From: Cohnella herbarum
GTDB taxonomy: Bacteria; Bacillota; Bacilli; Paenibacillales; Paenibacillaceae
Reading direction: 5' to 3'
Assembly: GCF_012849095.1 (NCBI RefSeq)
Contig: NZ_CP051680.1
Span: forward strand, 2,480,001 to 2,544,000
DNA: 64,000 bases
Shown: positions 26,930 through 36,623 of the stretch, piece by piece
Position numbering within the stretch: the first letter of the stretch is position 1
Layout: every line of letters starts with the position of its first letter
Notes under the pieces: generated by a model
Seen by the model: only the letters and a program-made list of their open reading frames with translations
Told to the model about the DNA's origin: nothing
Databases searched by the model: none
Translations under genes and position numbers: made by a program

Positions 26930-26937
26930 CATACAAT
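26930..26937 (+). promoter_or_regulatory. SigE-like -10 element upstream of sigK
   Basis: CATACAAT matches the -10 core of mother-cell SigE promoters, 51 bases before the start codon. No convincing -35 was found, so this is tentative. Confidence 0.35.
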
Positions 26938-26988
26938 GGTAATGCTTCTTTCCAACAACCCGACCCCACTTACGGAGGTGGCCTTCCC

Positions 26989-27690
26989 GTGCCCGGTTTT
27001 ATCACATCGATTGCCTTGTTCTTGAAGCAATTATCTTTACTCGTGTCTTATGTCAAAAATAACGCGTTTCCCCAGCCTCTCACCGACGATGAAGAGGCGT
27101 TGCATTTGCAACGGCTTGCCGAAGGTAACCCCGTTTCCCGAAACCTGCTTATCGAACACAATTTGAGATTGGTTGCCCATATCGTCAAGAAATTCGATAA
27201 CACCGGAGAGGATTTGGAAGATCTCATCTCGATCGGAACGATCGGACTCATTAAAGCGATCGAGAGCTTCCAACCGAACAAAGGCACGAAACTTGCTACC
27301 TTCGCCGCTCGTTGCATCGAGAACGAAATTCTAATGCATCTACGGTCGTTAAAGAAAACGAGAAAAGACGTTTCGCTTCATGATCCGATAGGAACCGACA
27401 AAGAAGGCAACGAGATCACTCTGCAGGATATTCTCGGCACCGAGCCGGACGAAGTGGTCGAGAAAGTTCAGTTGAAAATCGAGAAAAGCAAAATTTACCG
27501 CAATCTCGATATATTGGACGATCGCGAGCAGGAAGTCATTCGCGGACGGTTCGGGTTGGACGGCGGCGGGGACGAGCGAACCCAACGAGAAATCGCTCGG
27601 GAGCTCGGAATATCGAGGAGTTACGTGTCAAGAATCGAGAAGAGAGCGTTAATGAAACTCTATCACGAGTTTTATAAGGCTAAGCGTTAA
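26989..27690 (+). CDS. sigK: Mother-cell sporulation sigma factor SigK
   Basis: The 233-residue protein has the hydrophobic pro-sequence (about the first 20 residues, [20 protein letters not shown]) that is removed by SpoIVFB, then region 2 ([34 protein letters not shown]) and region 4 ([24 protein letters not shown]). The start is GTG with GGAGG 10 bases upstream. The gene is whole, with no skin-type insertion. CATACAAT at 26930-26937 resembles a SigE -10 element. Confidence 0.97.
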   Translation: MPGFITSIALFLKQLSLLVSYVKNNAFPQPLTDDEEALHLQRLAEGNPVSRNLLIEHNLRLVAHIVKKFDNTGEDLEDLISIGTIGLIKAIESFQPNKGTKLATFAARCIENEILMHLRSLKKTRKDVSLHDPIGTDKEGNEITLQDILGTEPDEVVEKVQLKIEKSKIYRNLDILDDREQEVIRGRFGLDGGGDERTQREIARELGISRSYVSRIEKRALMKLYHEFYKAKR

Positions 27691-27701
27691 TGCATAATTG
27701 A

Positions 27702-27744
27702 AAAACCGACGAGTTTGCTTGAGTAGAAGCGAACGCGTCGGTTT
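27702..27744 (+). terminator. Hairpin terminator of sigK
   Basis: AAACCGACG pairs with CGTCGGTTT, with an inner GTTTGCTT/AAGCGAAC pairing. It begins 12 bases after the stop codon. The T run after it is short. Confidence 0.7.
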
Positions 27745-27770
27745 ATTAATATACGGTTAAAATGCCACAG

Positions 27771-27905
27771 ATTCTAACGGAACCAGCAGACTTTATTTTT
27801 CTCAAAAAGGGGCTTTTCAAAATCTAACGGAAATGTGCGCTCTTATTTGAGTGTTTTCCATTGAAAATATGGTTTTTGAATGGGATTAATCAACGGACCG
27901 TAGGC
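27771..27905. repeat. Degenerate repeat copies with a TAACGG core, gene-free region
   Basis: The 456-bp stretch 27691-28146 has no gene. ATTCTAACGG (27771), AATCTAACGG (27821) and ATTAATCAACGG (27885) each start a segment of roughly 50-65 bases with similar T/A-rich tails (CTTATTT...TTTTCA). These look like decayed copies of an intergenic repeat. Confidence 0.4.
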
Positions 27906-28012
27906 GGTTACTTCTGCCGTAATTCATCGAATTGACGAATCAGATGCGAAAATAGACGATCAATTGAATAAGAAACTTGGGTCGAAAAATACAAAAACTT
28001 GTACTTAAACAC

Positions 28013-28052
28013 AAAACGGGAGGCACAGGAAACCTCCTGTACCACCCGTTTT
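28013..28052. terminator. Bidirectional hairpin between sigK region and terB-like gene
   Basis: AAAACGGG pairs with CCCGTTTT around an inner ACAGG/CCTGT hairpin. The flanking A and T residues suit termination from either side, most likely after the minus-strand terB-like gene. Confidence 0.7.
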
Positions 28053-28146
28053 CATAAATGTTTGTTCCCCCAATGAGACCATAATTCATTCATACGAGAT
28101 GAGTTTTGTTCATACGATGGGGTTATGTTTGATTTATAACTGATGC

Positions 28147-28590
28147 TTACAGTCCGAAATCGCCGGCGGGAAGATTAACCGCCCGGCACATTTCCCTGAC
28201 CACGTTTTTCTCCGATTCGTCGAAATCGCCGTCGGCGGCACCGATTGCGCAACAAACGCTAATGACAACGCGTGCTTCGGGCTTGTCCTTGAATTTGATA
28301 ATCGGCTTCATCGCTTCGGCTTTACCGATCATATGATCGAAATCGAAATTGCTCGTATAATGGTTGAATCTTTCGATGACCTTCGAGATTTCGAACACTT
28401 TAAGCTCTTCGTTATGGTTAATATAACCGATCATCTTTTGTTTCTCGGAGCCGTCGATTTTTCCGTCGGCTGCAGCCACGATCGCACATCCGGCGACAAC
28501 CGCGTCCATGAAATCCTTATTCTTGAACTTCGATACTTGATCTTTAAGTCCTTGGCGCATGGAAGTTAGCTTTTGCGAAAATGTACTCAT
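28147..28590 (-). CDS. TerB-like tellurite-resistance domain protein
   Basis: The 147-residue helical TerB domain has its two metal-binding loops in an internal repeat: AAADGKIDGSEK near residue 40 and GAADGDFDESEK near 118. TerB proteins are linked to stress or membrane responses, and the function of single-domain copies is not known. It is monocistronic, with GGAGG about 8 bases before the ATG. Confidence 0.85.
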   Translation of the reverse strand: MSTFSQKLTSMRQGLKDQVSKFKNKDFMDAVVAGCAIVAAADGKIDGSEKQKMIGYINHNEELKVFEISKVIERFNHYTSNFDFDHMIGKAEAMKPIIKFKDKPEARVVISVCCAIGAADGDFDESEKNVVREMCRAVNLPAGDFGL

Positions 28591-28813
28591 GACATTAATT
28601 CCTCCTGTGGTTTACCTGCAATTGTGTTTGCTTAATTTCTAAATTGTACCTTATGGGACTCCAACGATCAAATTTTACGGCGATTTCAAGAAAAGATTGT
28701 CGAAATTGTGTCGGAGCCATTATCGGAATCGGCCCTATGTGGCTGGAGCTTTAGGCGTCATTCTCTTCTTATTCTTGTTTTTCAAACCTACTCTCTAGAA
28801 CGAATATCATCGT

Positions 28814-28849
28814 CGGACAGCCCGCTGAACTTCATCAGCGGGCTGTCCG
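28814..28849. other. Perfect hairpin in the terB-exonuclease spacer
   Basis: CGGACAGCCCGCTGA pairs fully with TCAGCGGGCTGTCCG around a six-base loop. No T run follows on either strand, so termination is doubtful. The rest of the 377-bp spacer shows no gene. Confidence 0.7.
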
Positions 28850-28967
28850 TGTTCAACTCCATTTTCAACCAAAAGCGAAGATTATTTTCCACACTGACAA
28901 ATGCTTCGCGTAAGTCTATAATAACAAAGGTACGAAACATTATCGGAATGTCTTAGAGGTGCTTGAA

Positions 28968-29630
28968 GTGACCATTATCGTATATGACTTAGAAATGACG
29001 GTTCGGCGCAAGAAGGGCCAAATCGCCGAAATTATCGAAATCGGAGCGGCTAAAGTTCGTCTGGTCGACGATGTCCCGCAGATTATCGAAACGTTCCAAT
29101 CGTTCGTGAAGCCGATGATCGTTCCTCAGCTGACCGCGGATACGACCGCTTTTACCGGAATTACGCAAGATGACGTTAACGGAGCGGGCACGCTTGAACA
29201 AGTCGTTCGCGAATATACGGAATGGATGGGATCGGACGAATATTTTCTGTGCGCGTGGGGACCGGACGACTTGCGACAACTCGTGCAGGAATGCCGACAG
29301 CATCAGATCGCGACCGATTGGATCGTTAACCATAACAACCTGCAGAAGATGTTATCCAAAATATACAAGCTAGAGAAACACCAGCAGATGGGTTTAAAAC
29401 CGGCGCTCGAGATGCTGGAAATTCCCTTTTCCGGCTCCCACCACAGGGCGATGGACGACGCGATTAACACCGCGCATATTCTTGTTAAGTTGTTCGACCA
29501 GTTTCAATTTAAGCGCAACAAGCTGAGCGACGAAGCGAAAATCGAAAGCGAAGTCGTCTATAAGACCGACCACTACGAGAATTTGCCCTTCGCCGGACTC
29601 GCCGGTTTGTTCCCCGAACAGCAAAAGTAG
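28968..29630 (+). CDS. DEDDh-type 3'-5' exonuclease (KapD/ERI-1-like)
   Basis: The 220-residue protein carries Exo I DLE near the N-terminus (IVYDLEMT), Exo II around TAFTGITQDDV and CAWGPDD, and Exo III HHRAMDDAINT (HxAxxD). These are the acidic residues and His expected for two-metal catalysis. A GTG at 28959 is also in frame, but AGAGGTG (28955-28961) leaves about 6 bases to the GTG at 28968, which is preferred. It resembles Bacillus KapD, which interferes with the KinA sporulation pathway; the exact role here is inferred. The TAG stop lies inside the terminator stem. Confidence 0.85.
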   Translation: MTIIVYDLEMTVRRKKGQIAEIIEIGAAKVRLVDDVPQIIETFQSFVKPMIVPQLTADTTAFTGITQDDVNGAGTLEQVVREYTEWMGSDEYFLCAWGPDDLRQLVQECRQHQIATDWIVNHNNLQKMLSKIYKLEKHQQMGLKPALEMLEIPFSGSHHRAMDDAINTAHILVKLFDQFQFKRNKLSDEAKIESEVVYKTDHYENLPFAGLAGLFPEQQK

Positions 29631-29658
29631 CCGCATCGACGGACAACGCGGCTACTTT
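29624..29658. terminator. Bidirectional terminator between exonuclease and ureD
   Basis: AAAGTAGCCGC (29624-29634) pairs perfectly with GCGGCTACTTT (29648-29658). The stem includes the exonuclease stop codon, and the two genes are convergent. Confidence 0.85.
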
Positions 29659-29666
29659 CGGCAATC

Positions 29667-30566
29667 TCATTTGTTACTCCTGGTCATCCAGGCCTCTTTA
29701 AGAAATCTCAACGGAGGCTGATCCATTAGCTGCAGCCTGACGCAGTCCCACGCGGCCAACGTCAGCCTCTGAAGTTTCCAGGCCGCATGTCCCGCCATCT
29801 GCACCACTATCCCGCATTTCGCGGTTCGAGCGACTCCCCAGCTAACCCCATCCGGAATAGCTTCCATGCTTTCCAACGCTTCGCGTATCCTGACCACAAG
29901 ATCCGAGGTAACCCGATCGGAAAATACGGAGAATATTCCCATGTGGGTGTAACCTCCGAAACAGCCGACATTATCGACTTGCATTCGGGCGGGTTCCCAC
30001 TTCTGTCTCTGATAATGTACGAGTTCTCCCTTGTACATGACCGTTATCTTCGAATCGTACGAATGGAAAGAAAACGCCTCGCCTCGCGATAGCCTTCCCG
30101 GACAAAAGATATCCCCGACCACGCAGATCGACCCATCAGCCAGATCGATCTCCGTTTCGGAGACGAAACGAGCATTCCGAAATAACATAATCGGCTCCGG
30201 CATCCATTCGAGTATGGCTTCGGGCCCTAACATGAACCGTTGGTACAACCTAGAATCGCTGCCGGACTCGCAAGGATGTACTCGGGTATAGGCTTGATTC
30301 GTCGCATAGAGGCGAGCGCCCTCGCGCAGTTCCCAATCAAACACATACCGGTCCCCTTCAAGCAGACCGGGGGAACCGTCCATTTGCAAGACGGCCAATT
30401 GCTTCCCATTACCGCTTCCGAGAGGGAATGTTTTCGCGATCTTAAGCGGTGAAGTATGATACCGGGAAATCAACTCCGGACGGCCGTTTATTATCCCGAC
30501 CGTAGCCCGGAGCTCCGACAACCTCTCGATTAAAGGGATTGCGCCTAGACTAGACGGCGGCCTCAT
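29667..30566 (-). CDS. ureD: Urease accessory protein UreD (UreH)
   Basis: The 299-residue UreD scaffold holds apo-urease and, with UreF and UreG, delivers nickel and CO2. Family stretches include [22 protein letters not shown] and [15 protein letters not shown]. It overlaps ureG by 17 bases and is the last gene of the operon. Confidence 0.95.
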   Translation of the reverse strand: MRPPSSLGAIPLIERLSELRATVGIINGRPELISRYHTSPLKIAKTFPLGSGNGKQLAVLQMDGSPGLLEGDRYVFDWELREGARLYATNQAYTRVHPCESGSDSRLYQRFMLGPEAILEWMPEPIMLFRNARFVSETEIDLADGSICVVGDIFCPGRLSRGEAFSFHSYDSKITVMYKGELVHYQRQKWEPARMQVDNVGCFGGYTHMGIFSVFSDRVTSDLVVRIREALESMEAIPDGVSWGVARTAKCGIVVQMAGHAAWKLQRLTLAAWDCVRLQLMDQPPLRFLKEAWMTRSNK

Positions 30567-31224
30567 GGCGAACCGTCTCCCGAGCTACCCAATCCGAGAC
30601 GACGTTTAATCCCTCGCCTCCGAACAAATTCGTGAAGACGAACGGCCTTTCGCCGCGCATTTGGCGGGAATCGCGTTCCATCACTTCCAAGCTGGCTCCT
30701 ACGTACGGAGCCAGGTCGATTTTGTTAATGATCAGCAGATCCGATCTCATAATTCCGGGACCGCCTTTGCGAGGGATTTTCTCGCCTTGGGCAACGTCGA
30801 TAATGTAGATGAACCGATCAACGAGCTCCGGGCTGAAAGCCGCGGCCAGATTGTCTCCGCCGCTCTCGATCAAGATCAAATCCAGATCGGGAAAACGTTG
30901 CTCAAGCTCCTCGACGGCCTCGAAATTCATCGAAGCATCTTCGCGAATGGCCGTATGCGGACATCCTCCGGTTTCAACGCCGATAATCCGATCGTCTGGC
31001 AAACACCCTGTATCGGACAGAATTCGCGCATCTTCCTTCGTATAGATGTCGTTCGTGATCACCGCTAAGTTAATTTTGTCCTTCAATTGAAAGGCAAGCT
31101 GCTCCACAAGCTTTGTTTTGCCGGATCCGACCGGGCCTCCGATTCCGATTCGCATCGGACGTCCTCCCGTGACTTGGGGCGTTTCCCACTCATGATGATG
31201 ATGTCCTTCTTTTCCTTGGCACAT
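30550..31224 (-). CDS. ureG: Urease accessory GTPase UreG
   Basis: The 224-residue SIMIBI-class GTPase has the P-loop GPVGSGKT near residue 30, the nickel-binding CPH in [20 protein letters not shown] and NKIDL. It drives nickel insertion. The ATG at 31224 has GGAGGG 7 bases upstream; a TTG two codons earlier is less likely. Four histidines in a row follow near residues 8-11, a possible nickel store. This may matter because no ureE is present in the operon. Confidence 0.96.
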   Translation of the reverse strand: MCQGKEGHHHHEWETPQVTGGRPMRIGIGGPVGSGKTKLVEQLAFQLKDKINLAVITNDIYTKEDARILSDTGCLPDDRIIGVETGGCPHTAIREDASMNFEAVEELEQRFPDLDLILIESGGDNLAAAFSPELVDRFIYIIDVAQGEKIPRKGGPGIMRSDLLIINKIDLAPYVGASLEVMERDSRQMRGERPFVFTNLFGGEGLNVVSDWVARETVRHEAAV

Positions 31225-31260
31225 ATGCAATCCCTCCGCTTATAAGTGTTTTTTCGCTTC

Positions 31261-32013
31261 TTATGACATAAACAACCGGGAATATAACGTCTCATGCCGA
31301 ATCATCGCAAGCTCGGCAAGAGGCATCGCGCTATAAGCCTCCGATGGATCCATTTCCCGCACGGCCTCCCACGACCGCGTAATGTCCGGGAACAAGGAAG
31401 CGGTCAAGCGTTGAGCTTCCGTCTGCCCCATCGAGATCAATCTCAAGGCCGCGTTCACGCATGTGGCGACCGCCGTATACAGGTATCCCTCCGCCGCTCT
31501 TCCAAGCGAAACCTGCAGTTCGCGGCAGATCACCCCATAGACGAGAGGATAACTGCCGTAACATTGCCCGCCGCGAGTGTCCTCATGAAGACTTCGTAGC
31601 GTCATCGACATAGACGGAAACAGCTCGGGAGCCAGCTTCAGCAGCCTCCGGCCGATTTTCTCCATCCCGTCCCGGGATTCAGGGGCAAGTCTTTGAAGAT
31701 GGACTAGCTTCTCGATTTCGTAAGCATAAGCATTCCGATTTCTATTATCTGTGCCGTAGTCTCCACCTGGGGCAACTCCGAACGCGGCTTTAATGACCAT
31801 GAGGTCGCTAGTCGCCCAGCTATGCCGCAGCATGGATATCATGTATTGGCGCAAGCTCGCTCCGTCCATGACTAGTCCGTCCTGAACGAGCGACTCCAAT
31901 CCGAAGGAATGGGCAAAGCTGCCGATCGGCAGAGCCGAATCCAACAATAGCTGCAAGGAAAGCCACTGGCCGGAGCCCAATGATTCGCCTTCTGCTCCCC
32001 CTGCATCCTTCAC
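31261..32013 (-). CDS. ureF: Urease accessory protein UreF
   Basis: The 250-residue all-helical protein has the UreF signature LLLDSALPIGSFAHSFGLESLVQDG at residues 20-45. It acts as the checkpoint for UreG GTP hydrolysis. The start is GTG with AAGGAGG about 10 bases upstream. It sits between ureC and ureG. Confidence 0.95.
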   Translation of the reverse strand: MKDAGGAEGESLGSGQWLSLQLLLDSALPIGSFAHSFGLESLVQDGLVMDGASLRQYMISMLRHSWATSDLMVIKAAFGVAPGGDYGTDNRNRNAYAYEIEKLVHLQRLAPESRDGMEKIGRRLLKLAPELFPSMSMTLRSLHEDTRGGQCYGSYPLVYGVICRELQVSLGRAAEGYLYTAVATCVNAALRLISMGQTEAQRLTASLFPDITRSWEAVREMDPSEAYSAMPLAELAMIRHETLYSRLFMS

Positions 32014-32054
32014 GTCCGATCCGCCTCCTTCCTTGGAATGCTAGAATTTATGGA

Positions 32055-33767
32055 TTAGAACAAAAAATACCTTTGAGCCATCGGAACGACGGAAGCCGGC
32101 TCGCATATCGCAAGCTCTCCGTCGACCGTTACTTTGTAAGTATCCGGATCGACTTCGATGACCGGCGTCGCATCGTTGCGGATCATGTCCTTCTTACCGA
32201 TATTGCGGCAATTTTTGACCGGCTCGATTCGTTTCTGCAAGCCAAGTTCGTCGGCGATTCCTCGATCGTACGCCGCCTGCGACACGAAAGTAATCGAGCT
32301 ACGAAACAGCGATTTTCCGTACGAAGCGAACATCGGCCTGCCGAATACCGGCTGAGGCGTCGGGATCGAAGCATTCGGATCTCCCATCTGCGCGTAGGCA
32401 ATGCTGCCGCCCTTCAAGACGAGATCCGGCTTTACGCCGAAGAAGGACGGGCTCCATACGACCACGTCTGCCCATTTGCCCGGTTCGAGGGAACCGACGA
32501 GGTGAGAAATTCCGTGAGCGATCGCCGGATTAATCGTGTATTTGGACACGTAACGTTTGATCCGTTCATTGTCGCCTTCTTCGTCGTCCCCATCTAGCGG
32601 TCCCCTCTGCGTTTTCATTTTGTCCGCGGTTTGCCAAGTGCGGGTAATGACTTCCCCGACGCGCCCCATCGCTTGCGAATCCGAGCTGATGATGCTGAAA
32701 GCGCCGAGATCGTGCAAAATATCTTCCGCGGCGATCGTCTCCGGACGGATGCGCGAATCGGCGAACGCTACATCCTCGGGAATTCCGCTATCCAGATGAT
32801 GGCAGACCATCAGCATATCCAAATGCTCTTCGATCGTGTTCACCGTAAAAGGTCGCGTAGGATTCGTCGAGGAGGGAATGATATTCGGCTCACCGGCCGC
32901 CTTGATAATATCCGGGGCATGACCGCCGCCCGCTCCTTCGGTATGATACGTGTGAATCGTTCGGCCGCCGATCGCCCTAAGCGTATCCTCTACGAATCCC
33001 GCTTCGTTTAACGTATCCGTATGGATCGCCACCTGAACGTCGAACCGATCTGCCGCCGATAGACAAGCGTCGATCGCCGCGGGCGTCGTCCCCCAGTCCT
33101 CGTGCAGCTTAAGCCCGATAGCGCCCGCCTCGATCTGCTCGATTAGAGGAGCCGGCGTCGAAGCGTTCCCTTTGCCCAGAAAACCGAGATTCATCGGAAA
33201 AGCCTCCGCAGCCTCCAGCATCCGGCGGAGATGCCACGCTCCCGGCGTGCAGGTCGTTGCGTTCGTCCCCGTCGCCGGCCCCGTCCCTCCGCCGATCATC
33301 GTCGTTACGCCAGATGACAGCGCGGTCTCGATCTGCTGCGGGCAAATGTAATGAATGTGCGTATCGATGCCGCCGGCTGTCACGATCTTGCCTTCCCCGG
33401 CAATGACTTCCGTGCTTGCACCGACGACCATTCCTTCATCCACGCCGTCCATGATATCCGGATTACCGGCTTTGCCTATCCCGACGATGACGCCGTCTTT
33501 GATCCCGATGTCGCCCTTCACGATTCCCCAATGGTCGATCACGACTGCATTCGTAATCAACGTATCCAGCACGCCTTCGTCTCTGATTGCACGGCTAGAT
33601 TGACCCATTCCGTCCCGGATGACCTTACCTCCGCCGAATTTGCACTCATCCCCGTACACGGTGTAGTCCTGCTCGACAACCGCCCACAACCCCGTATCCG
33701 CAAGTCTTACCGCATCTCCGGCCGTAGGGCCGAACATTCCGGCGTAGCTCTGACGATCCATCCGCAT
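32055..33767 (-). CDS. ureC: Urease subunit alpha UreC
   Basis: The 570-residue catalytic subunit hydrolyses urea to ammonia and carbamate with a dinickel centre. Visible are HIHYICPQ (two His ligands), the carbamylated Lys in GLKLHEDWG, His ligands in [10 protein letters not shown] and [15 protein letters not shown], and the flap Cys/His in [13 protein letters not shown]. The open frame is 12 codons longer, but GGGAGA lies before the ATG at 33767 and the length then fits the family. Confidence 0.98.
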   Translation of the reverse strand: MRMDRQSYAGMFGPTAGDAVRLADTGLWAVVEQDYTVYGDECKFGGGKVIRDGMGQSSRAIRDEGVLDTLITNAVVIDHWGIVKGDIGIKDGVIVGIGKAGNPDIMDGVDEGMVVGASTEVIAGEGKIVTAGGIDTHIHYICPQQIETALSSGVTTMIGGGTGPATGTNATTCTPGAWHLRRMLEAAEAFPMNLGFLGKGNASTPAPLIEQIEAGAIGLKLHEDWGTTPAAIDACLSAADRFDVQVAIHTDTLNEAGFVEDTLRAIGGRTIHTYHTEGAGGGHAPDIIKAAGEPNIIPSSTNPTRPFTVNTIEEHLDMLMVCHHLDSGIPEDVAFADSRIRPETIAAEDILHDLGAFSIISSDSQAMGRVGEVITRTWQTADKMKTQRGPLDGDDEEGDNERIKRYVSKYTINPAIAHGISHLVGSLEPGKWADVVVWSPSFFGVKPDLVLKGGSIAYAQMGDPNASIPTPQPVFGRPMFASYGKSLFRSSITFVSQAAYDRGIADELGLQKRIEPVKNCRNIGKKDMIRNDATPVIEVDPDTYKVTVDGELAICEPASVVPMAQRYFLF

Positions 33768-33818
33768 GCCCGTTCTCTCCCTTCTTACTCCGTCCTGCTC
33801 CACATGTCACTTTGGAAC

Positions 33819-34181
33819 TCACTTCAACGCTTCCCAAGCTTTTAGTCTATCTGCAACTGCGGCAGTCATCTCTCCCGATGCAGATCCATTTGAAATCCCA
33901 TTCAATCCGAAAGCCATCTTGGCGCCGCCTAATTCGGTAAGAACGATCGGCTTTTCTTCTCCTGGCTCGAATCTGACCGCCGTACCCGCAGGGATATCCA
34001 ATCTCATGCCGAAAGCTTGCTCCCTAGGAAAACGCAAAGACCGATTCACTTCGAAAAAGTGGTAGTGGGAACCGACCTGAACCGGACGATCGCCAACGTT
34101 GTTTACGATAAGCTCGACGGTACGCCTTCCTTCGTTTAGCTGAATTTCTCCGGATTTCGCCCTAATTTCACCTGGAATCAT
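33819..34181 (-). CDS. ureB: Urease subunit beta UreB
   Basis: The 120-residue protein starts with the usual MIPGEI and contains [13 protein letters not shown] and the conserved [15 protein letters not shown] stretch. It is a structural subunit of the urease trimer. It follows ureA after 25 bases. Confidence 0.97.
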   Translation of the reverse strand: MIPGEIRAKSGEIQLNEGRRTVELIVNNVGDRPVQVGSHYHFFEVNRSLRFPREQAFGMRLDIPAGTAVRFEPGEEKPIVLTELGGAKMAFGLNGISNGSASGEMTAAVADRLKAWEALK

Positions 34182-34206
34182 TACCTATCCCCCTTCCATT
34201 GACGCC

Positions 34207-34509
34207 CTAAGCAATCGGCTGATGAACGGTAACGAGTTTCGTACCGTCCGGGAAAGTCGCCTCCACTTGCACCTCGTGAATCATTTCCGGAACGCCTTCC
34301 ATCACTTGCTCCCTAGTCAATAATGTGGTGCCATAAGACATCATCTCAGCTACCGATTTCCCGTCTCTGGCACCTTCCATAATGGCCGACGTAATCAACG
34401 CGATGCATTCCGGATAATTAAGCTTCACGCCGCGAGCTAATCTTCTTTGCGCTAAATCGGCCGCTACCGTAATTAGCAATTTTTCTTTTTCGCGTTCCGT
34501 CAGATTCAA
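34207..34509 (-). CDS. ureA: Urease subunit gamma UreA
   Basis: The 100-residue structural subunit starts [11 protein letters not shown] and has [10 protein letters not shown] and [12 protein letters not shown]. The start codon is TTG with an AAGGGG about 9 bases upstream. It is the first gene of ureABCFGD. Confidence 0.97.
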   Translation of the reverse strand: MNLTEREKEKLLITVAADLAQRRLARGVKLNYPECIALITSAIMEGARDGKSVAEMMSYGTTLLTREQVMEGVPEMIHEVQVEATFPDGTKLVTVHQPIA

Positions 34510-34539
34510 TTTCCCATCCCCTTCAGAACTTTTCTTCCC

Positions 34540-34568
34540 ATTATAGGTAACCTAATCCGAGAAGTAAA
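34540..34568 (-). promoter_or_regulatory. Predicted promoter of the urease operon
   Basis: On the minus strand, TTTACT (34563-34568) and a perfect TATAAT (34540-34545) are 17 bases apart. The start of transcription should be near 34533. Confidence 0.75.
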
Positions 34569-34575
34569 TAATATA

Positions 34576-34592
34576 TGTTATGTTTTATTACA
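34576..34592. promoter_or_regulatory. GlnR/TnrA box upstream of ureA
   Basis: TGTTATGTTTTATTACA matches the nitrogen-regulator consensus TGTNA-N7-TNACA at every fixed base. Its centre is about 51 bases upstream of the predicted start of transcription, the usual place of TnrA sites that activate in Bacillus subtilis. It predicts urease induction under nitrogen limitation. Confidence 0.85.
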
Positions 34593-34794
34593 TAATTTAT
34601 TGATTAATTGTGTAAATCCCACTTATTTCAAACGATATATAACACATACATGACGCAAAATCACCATAATTTACTGAAGCGATTGTTTAACGATTCACCG
34701 CGTTATTCGAAAGCCTTGTCTGGTCAAGCCGTCTCGTTCTGTGATAAAATCAAGGATATGACATTCCGGTTTAACAGAAAGCGAGGGGCTAAAT

Positions 34795-36480
34795 TTGGCT
34801 AACAAAAAAATGCGTTCAGACATGATCACCAAAGGCTTCGACCGCGCACCGCACCGCAGCTTGCTGCGTGCCGCCGGCGTTAAAGAAGAAGATTTCGGCA
34901 AACCCTTCATTGCAGTATGCAATTCTTACATCGATATCGTCCCGGGACATATTCACTTGCAGGAGTTCGGTAAAATCGTCAAAGACGCCATTCGCGAAGC
35001 TGGCGGCGTTCCGTTCGAATTTAATACGATCGGCGTCGATGACGGGATCGCTATGGGTCACATCGGCATGCGCTACTCCTTGGCGAGCCGCGAGATTATC
35101 GCGGACTCCGTCGAGACCGTCGTTAACGCTCACTGGTTCGACGGAATGGTTTGTATTCCGAACTGCGACAAAATTACTCCGGGCATGATGATGGCCGCTC
35201 TGCGCGTCAACATCCCGACTATCTTCGTCAGCGGCGGACCGATGAAAGCCGGACGTACGAGCGATGGCAGAGCGATTTCCTTAACGTCCGTTTTCGAAGG
35301 CGTTGGCGCGTTCATGACCGGCAAGATCGACGAGAAAAGCTTAACCGAGCTTGAACAATACGGATGTCCGACTTGCGGATCCTGCTCCGGCATGTTCACC
35401 GCTAACTCCATGAACTGTCTCGCCGAAGTGCTTGGTTTGGCATTGCCGGGCAACGGCACGATTCTGGCGGTCGCACCGGAACGTCGCGATTTCGTCAGGA
35501 AGTCCGCAACGCAACTGATGGAATTGATCAAGAAAGACATCAAGCCGCGCGATATCGTTACGCTTGATGCCATCGACAACGCTTTCGCATTGGATATGGC
35601 AATGGGCGGATCGACCAACACGGTATTGCATACTTTGGCTCTCGCGCACGAAGCGGGAATCGAATACCCGATCGAACGGATTAACGAAGTCGCGAAACGC
35701 GTGCCTTACTTGTCCAAGTTGGCTCCCGCTTCCGATCACCACATCGAAGACCTTCACAACGCGGGCGGCGTGAGCGCCATTATCAACGAGCTGTTCAAGA
35801 AAGAAGGAGCGCTTCAAGGCGACGTAATGACCGTATCCGCCAAGACGCTTCGCGAGAACGTCGTCGGCGCGGAAATTACCGATCACTCGGTCATTCGTCC
35901 GATCGACGATCCTCACTCGAAGGAGGGCGGCTTGTCCGTCTTGTTCGGAAACCTCGCTCCCGGCGGATCGATCATTAAAGTCGGCGCCGTCGACAAATCG
36001 GTTGGCGGTTATCACCGCGGACCGGCGATCTGCTTCGATTCGCAAGAAGCGGTGTTGCAAGGACTCGCCGAGGGCAAGGTCAAGGAAGGTCATGTCGTCG
36101 TTATTCGTTACGAAGGACCTAAAGGCGGCCCGGGCATGCCCGAGATGCTTGCTCCGACTTCCCAGATCGTCGGCATGGGGCTCGGCACGAAAGTCGGCCT
36201 GATTACCGACGGACGTTTCTCCGGAGCTTCCCGCGGAATCGCGATCGGCCATATTTCACCGGAAGCAGCCGAAGGCGGCCCTATCGCGTTCGTAGAAGAC
36301 GGAGATATGATCGAGCTGGATATGAACAACCGCTCGATTACGCTTGAAGTCAGCGACGAAGAGCTGGATCGCCGCCGTTCCGAATGGAAAGGCTTCGAAC
36401 CGAAGATCAAACGCGGTTACTTGGCCCGTTATTCCGCGATGGTTACCAACGCCAGCCGCGGCGGCGTTATGAAAATGTAG
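34795..36480 (+). CDS. ilvD: Dihydroxy-acid dehydratase IlvD
   Basis: IlvD dehydrates dihydroxy acids in the branched-chain amino acid pathway with an iron-sulfur cluster. The protein has 561 residues. Cysteines for the cluster are in [10 protein letters not shown] and [19 protein letters not shown], and the C-terminal swivelling domain carries [13 protein letters not shown]. The start is TTG with GAGGGG 6 bases upstream; an ATG five codons later is an alternative. It stands alone, away from other ilv or leu genes, and no T-box is seen upstream. Confidence 0.97.
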   Translation: MANKKMRSDMITKGFDRAPHRSLLRAAGVKEEDFGKPFIAVCNSYIDIVPGHIHLQEFGKIVKDAIREAGGVPFEFNTIGVDDGIAMGHIGMRYSLASREIIADSVETVVNAHWFDGMVCIPNCDKITPGMMMAALRVNIPTIFVSGGPMKAGRTSDGRAISLTSVFEGVGAFMTGKIDEKSLTELEQYGCPTCGSCSGMFTANSMNCLAEVLGLALPGNGTILAVAPERRDFVRKSATQLMELIKKDIKPRDIVTLDAIDNAFALDMAMGGSTNTVLHTLALAHEAGIEYPIERINEVAKRVPYLSKLAPASDHHIEDLHNAGGVSAIINELFKKEGALQGDVMTVSAKTLRENVVGAEITDHSVIRPIDDPHSKEGGLSVLFGNLAPGGSIIKVGAVDKSVGGYHRGPAICFDSQEAVLQGLAEGKVKEGHVVVIRYEGPKGGPGMPEMLAPTSQIVGMGLGTKVGLITDGRFSGASRGIAIGHISPEAAEGGPIAFVEDGDMIELDMNNRSITLEVSDEELDRRRSEWKGFEPKIKRGYLARYSAMVTNASRGGVMKM

Positions 36481-36518
36481 TTTTCGGCTTAAGCCTGGTA
36501 CTGAATCGTTAATCGACC

Positions 36519-36547
36519 ACCGCCTCTCTCGAGGCGGTTTTTTTTCT
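36519..36547 (+). terminator. Terminator of ilvD
   Basis: ACCGCCTC pairs with GAGGCGGT around a four-base loop, followed by a run of eight or nine T. Confidence 0.9.
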
Positions 36548-36582
36548 TTATTCCACATCGTTTATTCATCCAACAAATAAAA

Positions 36583-36620
36583 AAGCGAATACGCGGCTGT
36601 TAAACCCGTACTCGCTTCTT
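36583..36620 (-). terminator. Terminator of the deacetylase gene
   Basis: AAGCGA-TACG pairs with CGTA-TCGCTT with one mismatch, and the minus strand continues into TTTTTTATTT. Confidence 0.8.
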
Positions 36621-36623
36621 CGA

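Noticed and set aside
26989..27690. Skin-type interruption of sigK
   Set aside because: Regions 2 and 4 are continuous in one frame of normal length, so the gene is whole.
28814..28849. Intrinsic terminator
   Set aside because: The stem is perfect but neither strand has a following T run, so it is listed as a hairpin only.
28708..28956. 82-codon plus-strand frame in the terB-exonuclease spacer
   Set aside because: It has no good ribosome site, runs through the perfect hairpin at 28814-28849 and shows no recognisable sequence.
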